A DNA stretch of 64,000 nt from Fusicatenibacter sp. (GTDB lineage: Bacteria > Bacillota > Clostridia > Lachnospirales > Lachnospiraceae): assembly GCA_022766945.1 (NCBI GenBank), contig JALEOU010000069.1:1-64000 (forward strand), in the 5' to 3' direction. Position numbers and translations under genes: made by a program. A model generated the notes under the pieces. That model worked only from the letters and a program-made list of their open reading frames with translations. It was not told the DNA's origin and ran no database searches. Below, in pieces: positions 18,414-27,450 of the stretch; the stretch's first letter is position 1; every line of letters begins with the position of its first letter.

Positions 18414-18695
18414 TTACTTTAAGGAAGGAAGGATAAATTCAACTTCTTCGTGTGGTCTCGGGATGACATGAACGGAAATCAGTTCTCCAACACGCTCTGC
18501 CGCTGCTGCGCCTGCATCCGTTGCTGCCTTTACAGCGCCTACATCACCGCGTACCATAACAGTTACCAGACCTCCGCCTACATGCTCTTTTCCGATCAAT
18601 GTAACGTTTGCTGCTTTTACCATCGCATCTGCTGCCTCAATAGAAGCTACCAGACCTTTTGTCTCAATCATTCCCAATGCCTGCTGTGCTGCCAT
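18414..18695 (-). CDS. eutM: EutM-like BMC-H shell protein, copy 2
   Basis: A 93-residue BMC-H protein, 91 of 93 residues identical to copy 1. It carries the same [16 protein letters not shown] and [10 protein letters not shown] signatures and ends [16 protein letters not shown] lies just before its ATG. It is 89 bases downstream of eutE. The two copies are separated by a 95-base gap with a strong hairpin. Confidence 0.95.
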   Translation of the reverse strand: MAAQQALGMIETKGLVASIEAADAMVKAANVTLIGKEHVGGGLVTVMVRGDVGAVKAATDAGAAAAERVGELISVHVIPRPHEEVEFILPSLK

Positions 18696-18784
18696 AAATT
18701 GTTCCTCCTTTTTTGCTTCTTCTCTTAAATGCTTGGCACATCACTGATCACACAGTAACGTTTTTTGTATCAAACTGCTCCGGA

Positions 18785-20263
18785 TCAGGCGGAGCGAAGT
18801 CTCTTGATAATTTCATTTACAACCGCTTCGATATCAATATCGTCATATTTCGGCTGCGGCTTGCAGACGCCCTCGGTGCAGTCCGGAAGATCCGCCTTGA
18901 TATCTTCGATCTCACAGATTCCCTCCGCCACATAGCGGGTATTCAGAAGGTTCATCGGACCTACATTTTCCGAAGTAGCGCTTCCGCCGATGGCACCGCA
19001 GCCAAGAGTCAGCGCCGGCATCAGTCCTGTCGTTCCTCCGATACCGCCAAGAGCACTCGGCGTGTTGACGATAATTCTTGATGCGGGAATCCGTTTTGCA
19101 AAATAATCTACCATGCTCTGATCCTTCGTATGCATGGAGAAGGTATGTCCGGCACCTTCATAATGGAGAATCTCCTGACAGAGTTCACAGATCTCCACGT
19201 AAGACGGTGCTGTATAGAATGCCAGAATCGGTGCCAGCTTTTCGTTCGAGTACGGATGACCTCTTCCGATTCCGGTTTCTTTTGCCACAAGGACTCTTGT
19301 TCCTTTTGGAATCTCAATGCCGGCCAGATCCGCGATCGTCTGTGCATCCTTACCAACGATCATTGGATTCATAGTGCCGTTGGAGCGAAGAATGAAGGCT
19401 CCGAGCTTTTTGATCTGCTCCGGATCCAGGAAGTAAGCCCCCTGGCGTTCCATCTCAGCTCTGACTGCCGCTTCCATCCCCTCATCACATACAACGGACT
19501 GTTCCGAAGCACAGATGGTTCCATTGTCGAAGGTTTTGGAATCCATAATCCGCTTCACTGCCAGTGGCAGATCCGCTGTCTTTTCAATATATGCCGGTCC
19601 GTTTCCAGGACCTACTCCGATGGCCGGTGTTCCGGAAGAATATGCAGCCCGCACCATCGCGGAACCTCCGGTTGCCAGAATCATTGAAATATCCGCGTGC
19701 CGCATCAGATTATCGGTTGCCTGAAGCGTCGGAATCGTAATGCAGGATACCAGATCCTCATTTCCTCCTGCCTCGGCAATAGCCTGGCGGATCGCTTTTA
19801 CGGTTTCCAGAATGCAGTTTCTTGCATTCGGATGGGGTGAGAATACAATGGCATTTCCAGCCTTAATGGCGATCTCTGATTTATACAGTGCCGTGGAGGT
19901 TGGATTTGTGGAGGGGATCAGTCCTGCAATGACTCCCACGGGAACCGCCAGAGTTCTGACTTTCCTCTGCTCATCTCTGCTGATCTCACCAATCGTTTTC
20001 ATGTCTTTGATATGTTCGTAAACACCATTGCTGGCGAATACATTTTTAATTACTTTGTCAGCTTCCACGCCGAATCCGGTCTCTTCATGAGCCATCTTTG
20101 CAAGGCGCTTTGCATTTCGTACTCCGGCATATGCGATCGATTTTACAATCGCATCCACCTCTTTCTGACTCTTTTTGCTCAGCTCTTCCTGGGCAGTTTT
20201 GGCTTTTTCAACCAATTCACGTACTTCCTGCACTGACAAAAGATCTTTATCGTATAATTGCAT
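18785..20263 (-). CDS. eutE: Acetylating acetaldehyde dehydrogenase EutE
   Basis: A 492-residue aldehyde dehydrogenase superfamily enzyme that oxidises acetaldehyde to acetyl-CoA with NAD+ and CoA inside the compartment. The catalytic Cys is Cys251 in FDNGTICASEQS. The coenzyme region has PVGVIAGLIPSTNPTSTA, and VGPGNGPAYIE is family-typical. Unlike many relatives, the cargo-like helix is at the C-terminus: after a linker containing DCTEGVCKPQPKYDD comes DIDIEAVVNEIIKRLRSA. AGGAGA precedes the ATG. It lies between the tailed BMC-H gene and the twin shell genes. Confidence 0.95.
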   Translation of the reverse strand: MQLYDKDLLSVQEVRELVEKAKTAQEELSKKSQKEVDAIVKSIAYAGVRNAKRLAKMAHEETGFGVEADKVIKNVFASNGVYEHIKDMKTIGEISRDEQRKVRTLAVPVGVIAGLIPSTNPTSTALYKSEIAIKAGNAIVFSPHPNARNCILETVKAIRQAIAEAGGNEDLVSCITIPTLQATDNLMRHADISMILATGGSAMVRAAYSSGTPAIGVGPGNGPAYIEKTADLPLAVKRIMDSKTFDNGTICASEQSVVCDEGMEAAVRAEMERQGAYFLDPEQIKKLGAFILRSNGTMNPMIVGKDAQTIADLAGIEIPKGTRVLVAKETGIGRGHPYSNEKLAPILAFYTAPSYVEICELCQEILHYEGAGHTFSMHTKDQSMVDYFAKRIPASRIIVNTPSALGGIGGTTGLMPALTLGCGAIGGSATSENVGPMNLLNTRYVAEGICEIEDIKADLPDCTEGVCKPQPKYDDIDIEAVVNEIIKRLRSA

Positions 20264-20341
20264 ACTCCAATTCTCCTGTCTGATCGATTCGTAACTGTTC
20301 AGAATGTATGCAGTACCTGCTGATAATGTGCCGCTGAATCG

Positions 20342-20956
20342 TTACGTGAATTCCAAAATTGCATGAATCAGTTCCTGTTTTCTGGCAAATCGTATTTCCT
20401 GGCGGGTCATATTTGTGATTTCCAGCGCTCTCGCCAGGCGGCGGAGTGCAGCTACGGTCATCTGACCCAACTGCTCTTCCGTCAGCATCTCCGGTGAGAT
20501 CTGTGCAGCACCGTTTGTCTCTGTCTCCGGGATAACTGCTTCCTTTGGGTCTTCCTCCGGCTCCTCCTTTGGACTTTCATCGAAAGCTTCATCTTCTTCC
20601 GGCTGATCCGGATCCACAGGAGTTTCCGGCGGATTTTCCGACGGACATTCCGACGGGGGCTCGGGCGGCGTATCGTCCGGATTGTTTCGGTCTTTTCTCA
20701 GCATCTCCATCACTTCTTCCGCCGGCCGCGGAATTACATGAACACTCACAATCCTTCCCACTCTCTCTGCTGCTGCAGCGGAAGCATCCATTGCAGCTTT
20801 CACAGCTCCCACATCTCCATCCACGAGAACAGTCACCAGACCGCCTCTTACACAAACCACATCTACCAGAGAAACATTTGCCGCTTTTAACGCACTATCC
20901 AAAGCTTCTACTGCTGCAAGGTAGCCATATACTTCAATCATGCCAAGTGCTTTCAT
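20342..20956 (-). CDS. BMC-H shell protein with acidic linker and Rho_N/SAP-like tail
   Basis: A 204-residue protein. Residues 1-88 are a normal BMC-H domain (MKALGMIEVYGYLAAVEALD, VIPRPAEEVMEML). Residues about 90-155 are a Pro/Glu/Asp-rich linker. Residues about 157-204 (LTEEQLGQMTVAALRRLARA through RKQELIHAILEFT) resemble the Rho N-terminal/SAP fold, MTVxxLRxLAxxLxI...RKQELIxAIL, known for nucleic-acid binding. Enteric EutK also fuses a BMC domain to a small DNA-binding-like tail, so this may be its Firmicutes counterpart with a different tail. Binding to RNA, DNA or another protein is not shown by the sequence. It lies between eutL and eutE. Confidence 0.8.
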   Translation of the reverse strand: MKALGMIEVYGYLAAVEALDSALKAANVSLVDVVCVRGGLVTVLVDGDVGAVKAAMDASAAAAERVGRIVSVHVIPRPAEEVMEMLRKDRNNPDDTPPEPPSECPSENPPETPVDPDQPEEDEAFDESPKEEPEEDPKEAVIPETETNGAAQISPEMLTEEQLGQMTVAALRRLARALEITNMTRQEIRFARKQELIHAILEFT

Positions 20957-20997
20957 ATAGTACCTCCGCCTGCAGCTCCTTTTGCAAGCTTAGTTTC

Positions 20998-21648
20998 TCA
21001 TTCCTTTGGATTATCCGCTACAAATTCAACTGCTGCCGCAAACGCATCGCAGGCTGCCTTGCAGGCTGACTGGCTTCCGGTGAGCAGTGCTCCGCCGAAG
21101 TTGGTCTCTGACGGCGGTGCATACAGTACGCACATCTTTACATCTGCTGCTTTCAATGCAGCATCCACAGCATACATTGCCTCAAGAGGCGGTGCGATCA
21201 GATACGCCAGAGCCTCGCCTTCCTGGATTCCTGCACCCTCAGACAGATAGGAACCGGTACGGGAAATGCAGTGTGCGTAATAGATAATGGTATTGTCTTC
21301 GTTTGCAGATACGAAATGTGCAACATTTTCGATCATATCCACAGCTGCTTCCAGTCCGCTGCGTACTTCCGCCGGATTGGGGCCTGCCAGGATTCCGATG
21401 ATTTCACCTGCAAGTTTGGTATTTGCGTTGTCAGCACCGCCGTAGAAGCTCTTTGCGTATACAACTTTTACGTCCGCTTTTTTGGTTGCCTCATCCAGTG
21501 CTGTATAAGTAACATCATCGCTGTTCGCGGTGATCAGTGCCAGAGATTTCTGATCCGGAGTCAGATTCAGAGATTTTGCCAGATCCGGGCTGACATTGGG
21601 GATTATTTTGGTTGCAAGGACATCCGCCTTGATTGGATCTCGTTTCAT
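20998..21648 (-). CDS. eutL: EutL-type tandem-BMC shell protein
   Basis: A 216-residue BMC-T shell protein with the EutL form (MKRDPIKADVLATKIIPNVS..., SEGAGIQEGEALAYLIAPPLEAMYAVDAALKAAD). EutL trimers have a large pore that can open, probably for cofactors or substrate. AGGAGG precedes the ATG. It follows eutC by 23 bases. Confidence 0.95.
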   Translation of the reverse strand: MKRDPIKADVLATKIIPNVSPDLAKSLNLTPDQKSLALITANSDDVTYTALDEATKKADVKVVYAKSFYGGADNANTKLAGEIIGILAGPNPAEVRSGLEAAVDMIENVAHFVSANEDNTIIYYAHCISRTGSYLSEGAGIQEGEALAYLIAPPLEAMYAVDAALKAADVKMCVLYAPPSETNFGGALLTGSQSACKAACDAFAAAVEFVADNPKE

Positions 21649-21671
21649 TTGTTTCCCTCCTATTCACACGA

Positions 21672-22559
21672 TTAAAGTTTCAGATCTGTTCCGCTGGCTT
21701 TGTTTTCCAGAATCTTTTTAATGATTTCTGCGATGTGAGCACCAGCCTCTGCCGGGTTTGTTCCGGCTTTATGAATGTTGGATACAACCGTTCTTCTCGC
21801 CTCAGGCATTCCTACCGTCGCTTTGTATGCAATGTAAGCCGACATGGATGTTGCGGTGATCAGTCCGGGACGCTCTCCGATCAGTACACAGGTAACATCT
21901 GCTCCTGTAATCTCGGAAATCTGATCCATAGCTCCTACACGGCCATATTTTACGAAAAACGGAGTACCGCAGTCGATGCCGTAGCTCTTAAGCCCCTGCT
22001 CAATTGCCGGAAGTACATCTCCTACATTGGCTGCAATCGCCGCGGAGCTCAATCCATCCGATACATATACCTGTACGGTCGGATGCATTTTACATTTTTC
22101 TTTAATTACTTTTACCGCTTCGTCATTTAATTTTCTTCCCAGATCCGGACGGGTCAGATAGATATCCTTGCTGTCACACTGTGTCTGTACAGAGAAAAGC
22201 CCCATCTTATCTACAAATTCCTGATCCACATCAGAGAATACTGCATCCTGTGCAGCGGAATGAGCTGCCCGGAACTGCAGAGAAGGATCTGTTTTGTAGC
22301 GTGCTCCCGCTTTTCCGATACCAAGGCGGCAGGGAGCGTACTGTTTCAAATCATAATATGCTTCTTTATTTACAGGATTTTCTACCAGATACTGGGTACG
22401 GATATCCACTTCTGTTACATCCGGAATGCAGCCTTCTTCAATCACAGGCTCGCCAGCACAGGCAGCGCAGCTTTTCTGTGATTCCTGATCTTTCTGGCCA
22501 AGGTTCATTTCTGACAATACCTGCTCAATAATTGTTCTTAAATCGTTCTCATTTACCAA
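21672..22559 (-). CDS. eutC: Ethanolamine ammonia-lyase small subunit
   Basis: A 295-residue small subunit. With EutB and adenosylcobalamin it splits ethanolamine to acetaldehyde and ammonia. Family stretches include LKQYAPCRLGIGKAGARYKTD, VYVSDGLSSAAIAANV and IGERPGLITATSMSAYI. Residues 1-20 (VNENDLRTIIEQVLSEMNLG) form an amphipathic cargo-targeting helix. The best start is TTG 22559, with AGGAGG 9 bases upstream. The upstream ATG of the longer frame lies inside eutB and would translate the ribosome site itself. Confidence 0.93.
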   Translation of the reverse strand: MVNENDLRTIIEQVLSEMNLGQKDQESQKSCAACAGEPVIEEGCIPDVTEVDIRTQYLVENPVNKEAYYDLKQYAPCRLGIGKAGARYKTDPSLQFRAAHSAAQDAVFSDVDQEFVDKMGLFSVQTQCDSKDIYLTRPDLGRKLNDEAVKVIKEKCKMHPTVQVYVSDGLSSAAIAANVGDVLPAIEQGLKSYGIDCGTPFFVKYGRVGAMDQISEITGADVTCVLIGERPGLITATSMSAYIAYKATVGMPEARRTVVSNIHKAGTNPAEAGAHIAEIIKKILENKASGTDLKL

Positions 22560-22572
22560 AACACGCCACCTC

Positions 22573-23943
22573 CTACTTGCTAAGGAATACGGATGCGTCA
22601 CCTGCCAGAGGCGTCAGCTTGCCGTCCTTTGAGAATCCCATCTTTTCCAGCCACAGGTCAAATTCACGGATCGGGCGAAGTCCGAAGATTTCACGGAGAC
22701 TTGCCGCCTCATGGAAACCGGTACACTGATACATCAGCATACAGTCATCTCCCTGAGGAACACCCATGATATAGTTACATCCTGCAGCCACAAGAAGTGT
22801 TGCCAGGTTTTCAATATCATTCTGATCTGCTTTCATATGATTGGTATAGCATGCGTCACAGCCCATGGGGATACCGGTCAGCTTGCCCATAAAATGGTCT
22901 TCCAGACCTGCACGAATGACCTGTTTGGAATCATACAGATACTCCGGTCCGATAAATCCAACTACGGTATTTACAAGGAACGGCTGATATCTCTTTGCGA
23001 ATCCATAACATCTCGCTTCCATGGTTACCTGATCCCATCCATTGTGGGCATCGCTGGAAAGCTCGGATCCCTGTCCGGTCTCAAAATACATCACGTTCGG
23101 ACCGGTACTGGTCGCTTTGTGAAGCATCAGATCACGTCCTTCATCCAGCATGGATGCGGTAAGACCAAAGGCCTCGTTACCCTTCTGGGAACCAGCGATG
23201 GACTGGAACATCAGATCTGCGGGAGCATGAAGCTTCTCGATCGCTTCCATCTGTGTGGTTACATGGGCAAGCACACAGTTCTGTGTTGGCACTTCCCATT
23301 TTCTCTTAAACTCATCAAAGCTGCGAAGGATTCGTGCGACACTCTCTACGGAGTCATCTACCGGGTTCAGACCGATTACCGCATCGCCGCATCCAAGGGA
23401 AAGGCCTTCCATTACGGATGCCATGATACCCTTCGGATCATCTGTGGTATGGTTCGGCTGCAGACGGGATGAGAAGGTTCCCGGCAGACCAATGGTTGTA
23501 TTGCAGTGGGCAGAGATTCTGATCTTTTTCGCACCGTAGATCAGATCCAGATTGCTCATCAGCTTGCAGACAGCAGCTACCATCTCGCTGGTAAGACCGC
23601 GGGATGCACGTTTGATCATATCCCCTGTTGTCTCGGTGTCCAGGATCCACTCACGAAACTCGGCAACGGTTTTGCCTTTGATCTCGTTATAAATGCTCTC
23701 ATTTACGCCATCCTGAATAATTCTGGTTACTTCATCTTCCTCGTATGGAACTGCTGGATTGTTTCGGAGGTCTTCCAACGTAATGTGAGAAAGAACGACT
23801 TTTGCCGCAACTCTTTCTTCGGCAGATTCTGCAGCGATACCCGCTAATTTATCGCCGGATTTCTCCTCGTTGGCCTTGGCCATAACTTCGCGAAGAGATT
23901 TGAACTCGTACACCTTGCCAAATAATTTTGTCTTTAAGATCAA
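22573..23943 (-). CDS. eutB: Ethanolamine ammonia-lyase large subunit
   Basis: A 456-residue TIM-barrel large subunit that holds the active site and the B12 cofactor. It aligns by eye with EutB throughout: KTKLFGKVYEFKSLREVMAKANE, GLPGTFSSRLQPNHT, YFETGQGSELSSDAHNGWDQ, NTVVGFIGPEYLYDSKQVIRAG and CDACYTNHMKADQND. The start TTG 23943 gives MILKTKLFG, which matches the usual EutB N-terminus, and has AGGTG 6 bases upstream. GTG 23952 is an alternative. It is followed by eutC after 13 bases. Confidence 0.95.
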   Translation of the reverse strand: MILKTKLFGKVYEFKSLREVMAKANEEKSGDKLAGIAAESAEERVAAKVVLSHITLEDLRNNPAVPYEEDEVTRIIQDGVNESIYNEIKGKTVAEFREWILDTETTGDMIKRASRGLTSEMVAAVCKLMSNLDLIYGAKKIRISAHCNTTIGLPGTFSSRLQPNHTTDDPKGIMASVMEGLSLGCGDAVIGLNPVDDSVESVARILRSFDEFKRKWEVPTQNCVLAHVTTQMEAIEKLHAPADLMFQSIAGSQKGNEAFGLTASMLDEGRDLMLHKATSTGPNVMYFETGQGSELSSDAHNGWDQVTMEARCYGFAKRYQPFLVNTVVGFIGPEYLYDSKQVIRAGLEDHFMGKLTGIPMGCDACYTNHMKADQNDIENLATLLVAAGCNYIMGVPQGDDCMLMYQCTGFHEAASLREIFGLRPIREFDLWLEKMGFSKDGKLTPLAGDASVFLSK

Positions 23944-23964
23944 TTCTTTCACCTCTCTTTTTAA

Positions 23965-25395
23965 TTATCTGTTGAAGATCAACGTTTTTGTCACAACCGG
24001 AACCACACGGCCTTCCGCCATGGGTTCACCGATGTCAATGTAATCTCCGTCACCCGCATGAATTCCGTCAATGCAGATCACATCCTTCTTTCGCTCCAGC
24101 AGAACATTCAGCGCATTTCCAAGTGCTTTTGCAATGTCATTCTCGATCACAAGGATCAATGGATACGGTCCTCTGATCACCTCATCCGCTCCATCAATCA
24201 GAATGCCTGCCAGGTCCTGAATCTGTCGAAAGCTGGTGTGATACTTGCCGGAAAAAGCGATGGCGGTCTGCTCCAGAACGCCTTCCGTCTTGTAGAGAAG
24301 CAGTCTGTCACGGATTGCCTTCCGGAATGCAGCCGGTTCCTGTTCCTCCTCCGCAGAAACTTTCAGAACCGGAATGTTTTTTATGGGCAGCTGACCCTTC
24401 GCATAGCTGATCGTACTGCCGCTAACATTTGTAGTATGGGTTCCTGCGCCGACCACGGTAGCCCGTATGGTCTCCTTCGCAGGATAGGTTTTCAGCGTCT
24501 GCAGCGCGGTATTTCTTTTTACCGCCCTTCCGAGAAGTACTCCGATATCTCCATACCGGAACACATCTCCTTCCGACTCCTGATAAATACAGTCAGCCAC
24601 TCCTCCGGAATACGTCACACCCTGAATCTTCGGCTGATCCGGAAGCGGATGACCTTCATTGGTATATAATTTGCTGTGAAATTTGTCCGGCTCTGTCACA
24701 TGCAGTGCCATGGCCAGCTGATCCGCCATCCATTCGCAGACCCGGTAAAGCATCTGGGCATTGGCCGGATCTCCTGTCTGAATCCGGATTCCGTGAAGCG
24801 CCGCGAGCTCCTGAATGGATGGAAAAATATAGCTGATCTTTCCGTTTTCCACCTTGATCAGGCGTCCGCCGATATCCAGACAGCAGGTTCCCAGAACAAC
24901 GCCCTTCCGGAAGAATGCAATGTTGCTGGTGCCGCCTCCGATATCCACGTTGGCAATCACTTCCCGCTCTTCCTCCGAGAGCTGATCTGCTCCGGCTCCC
25001 CGCGCGGACAATACCGATTCCAGATCCGGTCCTGCGGTTGCTACCACAAAATCTCCGGCAAATTCACTTAAAGTAGAGAGCACCAGATTGGCATTTTGCT
25101 TTCTGGCCGTCTCTCCGGTTATGATCACCGCTCCGGTTTTCAGATCGGATGGCTTCATACCTGCTTTTTTATATTCGGAAGCGATAATCTCCTTTACCCT
25201 GTCCGCATCAATCTCTGTCTGTGACTTCAGCGGTGTAAAATAAATTGCGCTTCGATAAATAACTTCTTTCTTTACAATACTGATCCTCGGTACCACATAA
25301 CTGCTGGCAAGATTTTCGATCGTCAGCCGGCTGAAAATCAGCTGCGTTGTGGATGTGCCGATATCAATGCCTACACTCAAAATGACTTCCTGCAC
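23965..25395 (-). CDS. eutA: EutA, ethanolamine ammonia-lyase reactivating factor
   Basis: A 476-residue actin/Hsp70-like ATPase that removes damaged cobalamin from EutBC so the lyase can bind fresh cofactor. Motifs: SVGIDIGTSTTQLIFSRL (about residues 7-24), ANVDIGGGTSNIAFFRKG (about 150) and GVTYSGGVADCIY. The start is GTG 25395 with AGGAGG 8 bases upstream; the GTG at 25404 lies inside that ribosome site. It follows eutW by 12 bases. Confidence 0.93.
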   Translation of the reverse strand: MQEVILSVGIDIGTSTTQLIFSRLTIENLASSYVVPRISIVKKEVIYRSAIYFTPLKSQTEIDADRVKEIIASEYKKAGMKPSDLKTGAVIITGETARKQNANLVLSTLSEFAGDFVVATAGPDLESVLSARGAGADQLSEEEREVIANVDIGGGTSNIAFFRKGVVLGTCCLDIGGRLIKVENGKISYIFPSIQELAALHGIRIQTGDPANAQMLYRVCEWMADQLAMALHVTEPDKFHSKLYTNEGHPLPDQPKIQGVTYSGGVADCIYQESEGDVFRYGDIGVLLGRAVKRNTALQTLKTYPAKETIRATVVGAGTHTTNVSGSTISYAKGQLPIKNIPVLKVSAEEEQEPAAFRKAIRDRLLLYKTEGVLEQTAIAFSGKYHTSFRQIQDLAGILIDGADEVIRGPYPLILVIENDIAKALGNALNVLLERKKDVICIDGIHAGDGDYIDIGEPMAEGRVVPVVTKTLIFNR

Positions 25396-25407
25396 CGGGA
25401 TCACCTC

Positions 25408-26820
25408 CTATTCTGAGATGCTCACAAGATCCGCTGTCTCATTGATAAAATCAAATGTAACCTTGGTGCCTCTGGACGAGGAACGGATTTTCAGATTTCC
25501 ATGCAGTTTGTCCTGCACCATCGTCTGTACCAGGTTCAGCCCCAGACTTTCTTTCTTCTTCTTGGAAGCGTCAAAACCGATCCCGTCATCTGTCACTGTA
25601 ACAGTGGAATACACCTTTCCTTTCTCCAGACGAATCTGAATCTTTCCCTCTTCCCTGCCCTCAAAGGCATATTTCATGGAGTTCACCAGCAGTTCATTGA
25701 CTGCCAGCGCCGCGGATGTGGCAATATCCGAATTCACTGTGATATCGTCCCCCAAAAGCTCCAGATCCACTTTGAGATTCGGGCGAAGGAACGGCTGTAC
25801 CGCATTATTTTTTACAACGCGAAGTACTTCCTTGAGGTTAACATCCTCCACACCTGTCTGCGAGAGCAGCTGATGAGTCACCGACATGGAAAGAATCCGG
25901 TTGATGCTCTCGTAAAGCACTCTTTTAGTCTCCTCACTGTCCGTTCTGCGTGCCTGAAGGCGGAGCAGAGATGCCATCGTCTGCAGATTATTTTTCACCC
26001 GGTGATGGAGTTCGCGAATCGCCGCCGATTTTAATACCAGGCTCTTCTCCTGTTCCCGGTTCCAGGTGATATCCCGGATAATCACCGCAAGCTGAATGTC
26101 TCCTTTGTCCATCTGAATCTGCCGGATCCTCAGATAATGCTTGCCTACCTGTACTTCTGTGAGTACCTCGCTGAGCTCACTCTCCTCATCGTACCTGTTC
26201 AGGCAGATATTCTTGTATTTCTGTCCTAATATGTCCTCAACATAGCCAAGATCCTGAAACAGTTCCCTGGCATACATATTTCGGAAGGTCACTACTCCGT
26301 GAATGTCAACCAGAAGCAGGCCTTCATCAATACTTTCTGTCAGCCATTCATTCTCATTGATCATATGGTTCAGCGGAGTCTCCACCGCATTGCAGTGTTC
26401 GCGTTCGCCTTCCTCTTCACTTTCCTCTGTTATTCGCCGTTCCCGGATCAGAACCCCGATCACACGGGAATTGTATTTGATTGGCTCTACGGACTGGATC
26501 GTATAATTGTCTTCCTGGGTTCTGGCCTTCATATATTTTGTGGCGATGCCAAGCTTAAAGGTTCTGGCTACAGCCGGTTCATTAACCGCTTTCGCCAGCA
26601 TTCCCACGACACTGTTTTTATAGGAAGAAGGCACCTCCTCCGGTTTTGCCTCCGCCACAACGATAGCGTCCCCTTCCAGACAGGGACAATCCACAAACAT
26701 GTCCGCAGCCTCCAGATTGGCCAGGGGCTGCAGCGTCCCCGCCATCATCTGAATCACCTGAATCTCCTCTTCCGAGAGATCGGTGTATTCTTCGCAAAGC
26801 TGCTTGATCACATCTGACAT
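25408..26820 (-). CDS. eutW: EutW sensor histidine kinase
   Basis: A 470-residue soluble sensor kinase. The N-terminal sensor domain (about residues 1-135) has CPCLEGDAIVVAEA and is of the H_kinase_N type. A PAS-like domain follows (about 155-255; LLLVDIHGVVTFRNMYARELF). Next is a HisKA_2 dimerisation domain with phospho-acceptor region ELHHRVKNNLQT (His272 or His273), then an ATPase domain (ALAVNELLVNSMKYAF, TDDGIGFD). No membrane helix is seen. In Enterococcus EutW senses ethanolamine and phosphorylates EutV. It overlaps nothing and is one base after eutV. Confidence 0.92.
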   Translation of the reverse strand: MSDVIKQLCEEYTDLSEEEIQVIQMMAGTLQPLANLEAADMFVDCPCLEGDAIVVAEAKPEEVPSSYKNSVVGMLAKAVNEPAVARTFKLGIATKYMKARTQEDNYTIQSVEPIKYNSRVIGVLIRERRITEESEEEGEREHCNAVETPLNHMINENEWLTESIDEGLLLVDIHGVVTFRNMYARELFQDLGYVEDILGQKYKNICLNRYDEESELSEVLTEVQVGKHYLRIRQIQMDKGDIQLAVIIRDITWNREQEKSLVLKSAAIRELHHRVKNNLQTMASLLRLQARRTDSEETKRVLYESINRILSMSVTHQLLSQTGVEDVNLKEVLRVVKNNAVQPFLRPNLKVDLELLGDDITVNSDIATSAALAVNELLVNSMKYAFEGREEGKIQIRLEKGKVYSTVTVTDDGIGFDASKKKKESLGLNLVQTMVQDKLHGNLKIRSSSRGTKVTFDFINETADLVSISE

Positions 26821-26821
26821 G

Positions 26822-27391
26822 TTATTCCCCTCTGCGCATTAAAATAATTTCCGCAACTTTTTTCATAGATACGTTCTTCATTTTGCTGACATTCCGGATA
26901 TAGTCGTAAGCCTCCTGCTCCGAAAGACCTCGGCGGCTCATAAGCACTCCCTTCGCCTGTTCCACCGCAATTCTGCTTTCAAGCCGTTTTGACATGCTCT
27001 GGCATTCCTTCTGCATCTTATGCATCTGACGGCTTCTCTCCGCCGCAATCTCCAGTGCCGGTACAAAAGATCTCTCATCCACCGGCTTTACCATGTAACC
27101 GCTCACTCCGCTTTTCTTGGCTTCTTCTATAAACTCCCGATCACTGTATGCTGTGAGAAGCACCACTGTCTCTGCGAGATGCTCATCAGTAATGATTTTT
27201 GATGCCGTCAGTCCATCCAGAAGCGGCATCTTTACATCCATAATGACCAGATCCGGTTTTTCCCTCCGGCAGACCTCCACCGCATCAAATCCGTCTGCAG
27301 CTTCGCCCGCAATCTCATATCCTTCTTTTTCCAGCATTTCACGCAAATCCATCCGCGTGATCGGTTCATCGTCCGCAATGATTACACGCAT
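26822..27391 (-). CDS. eutV: EutV antiterminator response regulator (ANTAR)
   Basis: A 189-residue response regulator. The receiver domain (1-120) has the acidic pair DDE (7-9), the phospho-acceptor Asp52 (LVIMDVKMP), Thr in LLTAYS and Lys in VKPVD. The C-terminal ANTAR domain (about 125-186; ESRIAVEQAKGVLMSRRGLSEQEAYDYIRNVSK) binds paired RNA hairpins. When phosphorylated, EutV stops a terminator forming in the leader of eut genes. A fitting leader lies at 29483-29575. AAG-rich sequence precedes the ATG, 59 bases after eutP. Confidence 0.95.
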   Translation of the reverse strand: MRVIIADDEPITRMDLREMLEKEGYEIAGEAADGFDAVEVCRREKPDLVIMDVKMPLLDGLTASKIITDEHLAETVVLLTAYSDREFIEEAKKSGVSGYMVKPVDERSFVPALEIAAERSRQMHKMQKECQSMSKRLESRIAVEQAKGVLMSRRGLSEQEAYDYIRNVSKMKNVSMKKVAEIILMRRGE

Positions 27392-27450
27392 CTTTTCTAT
27401 CCTTCCGCCTGTGCCCTGTTCCGCAGCAGTATCCGCATCTGCCCCGGAAA

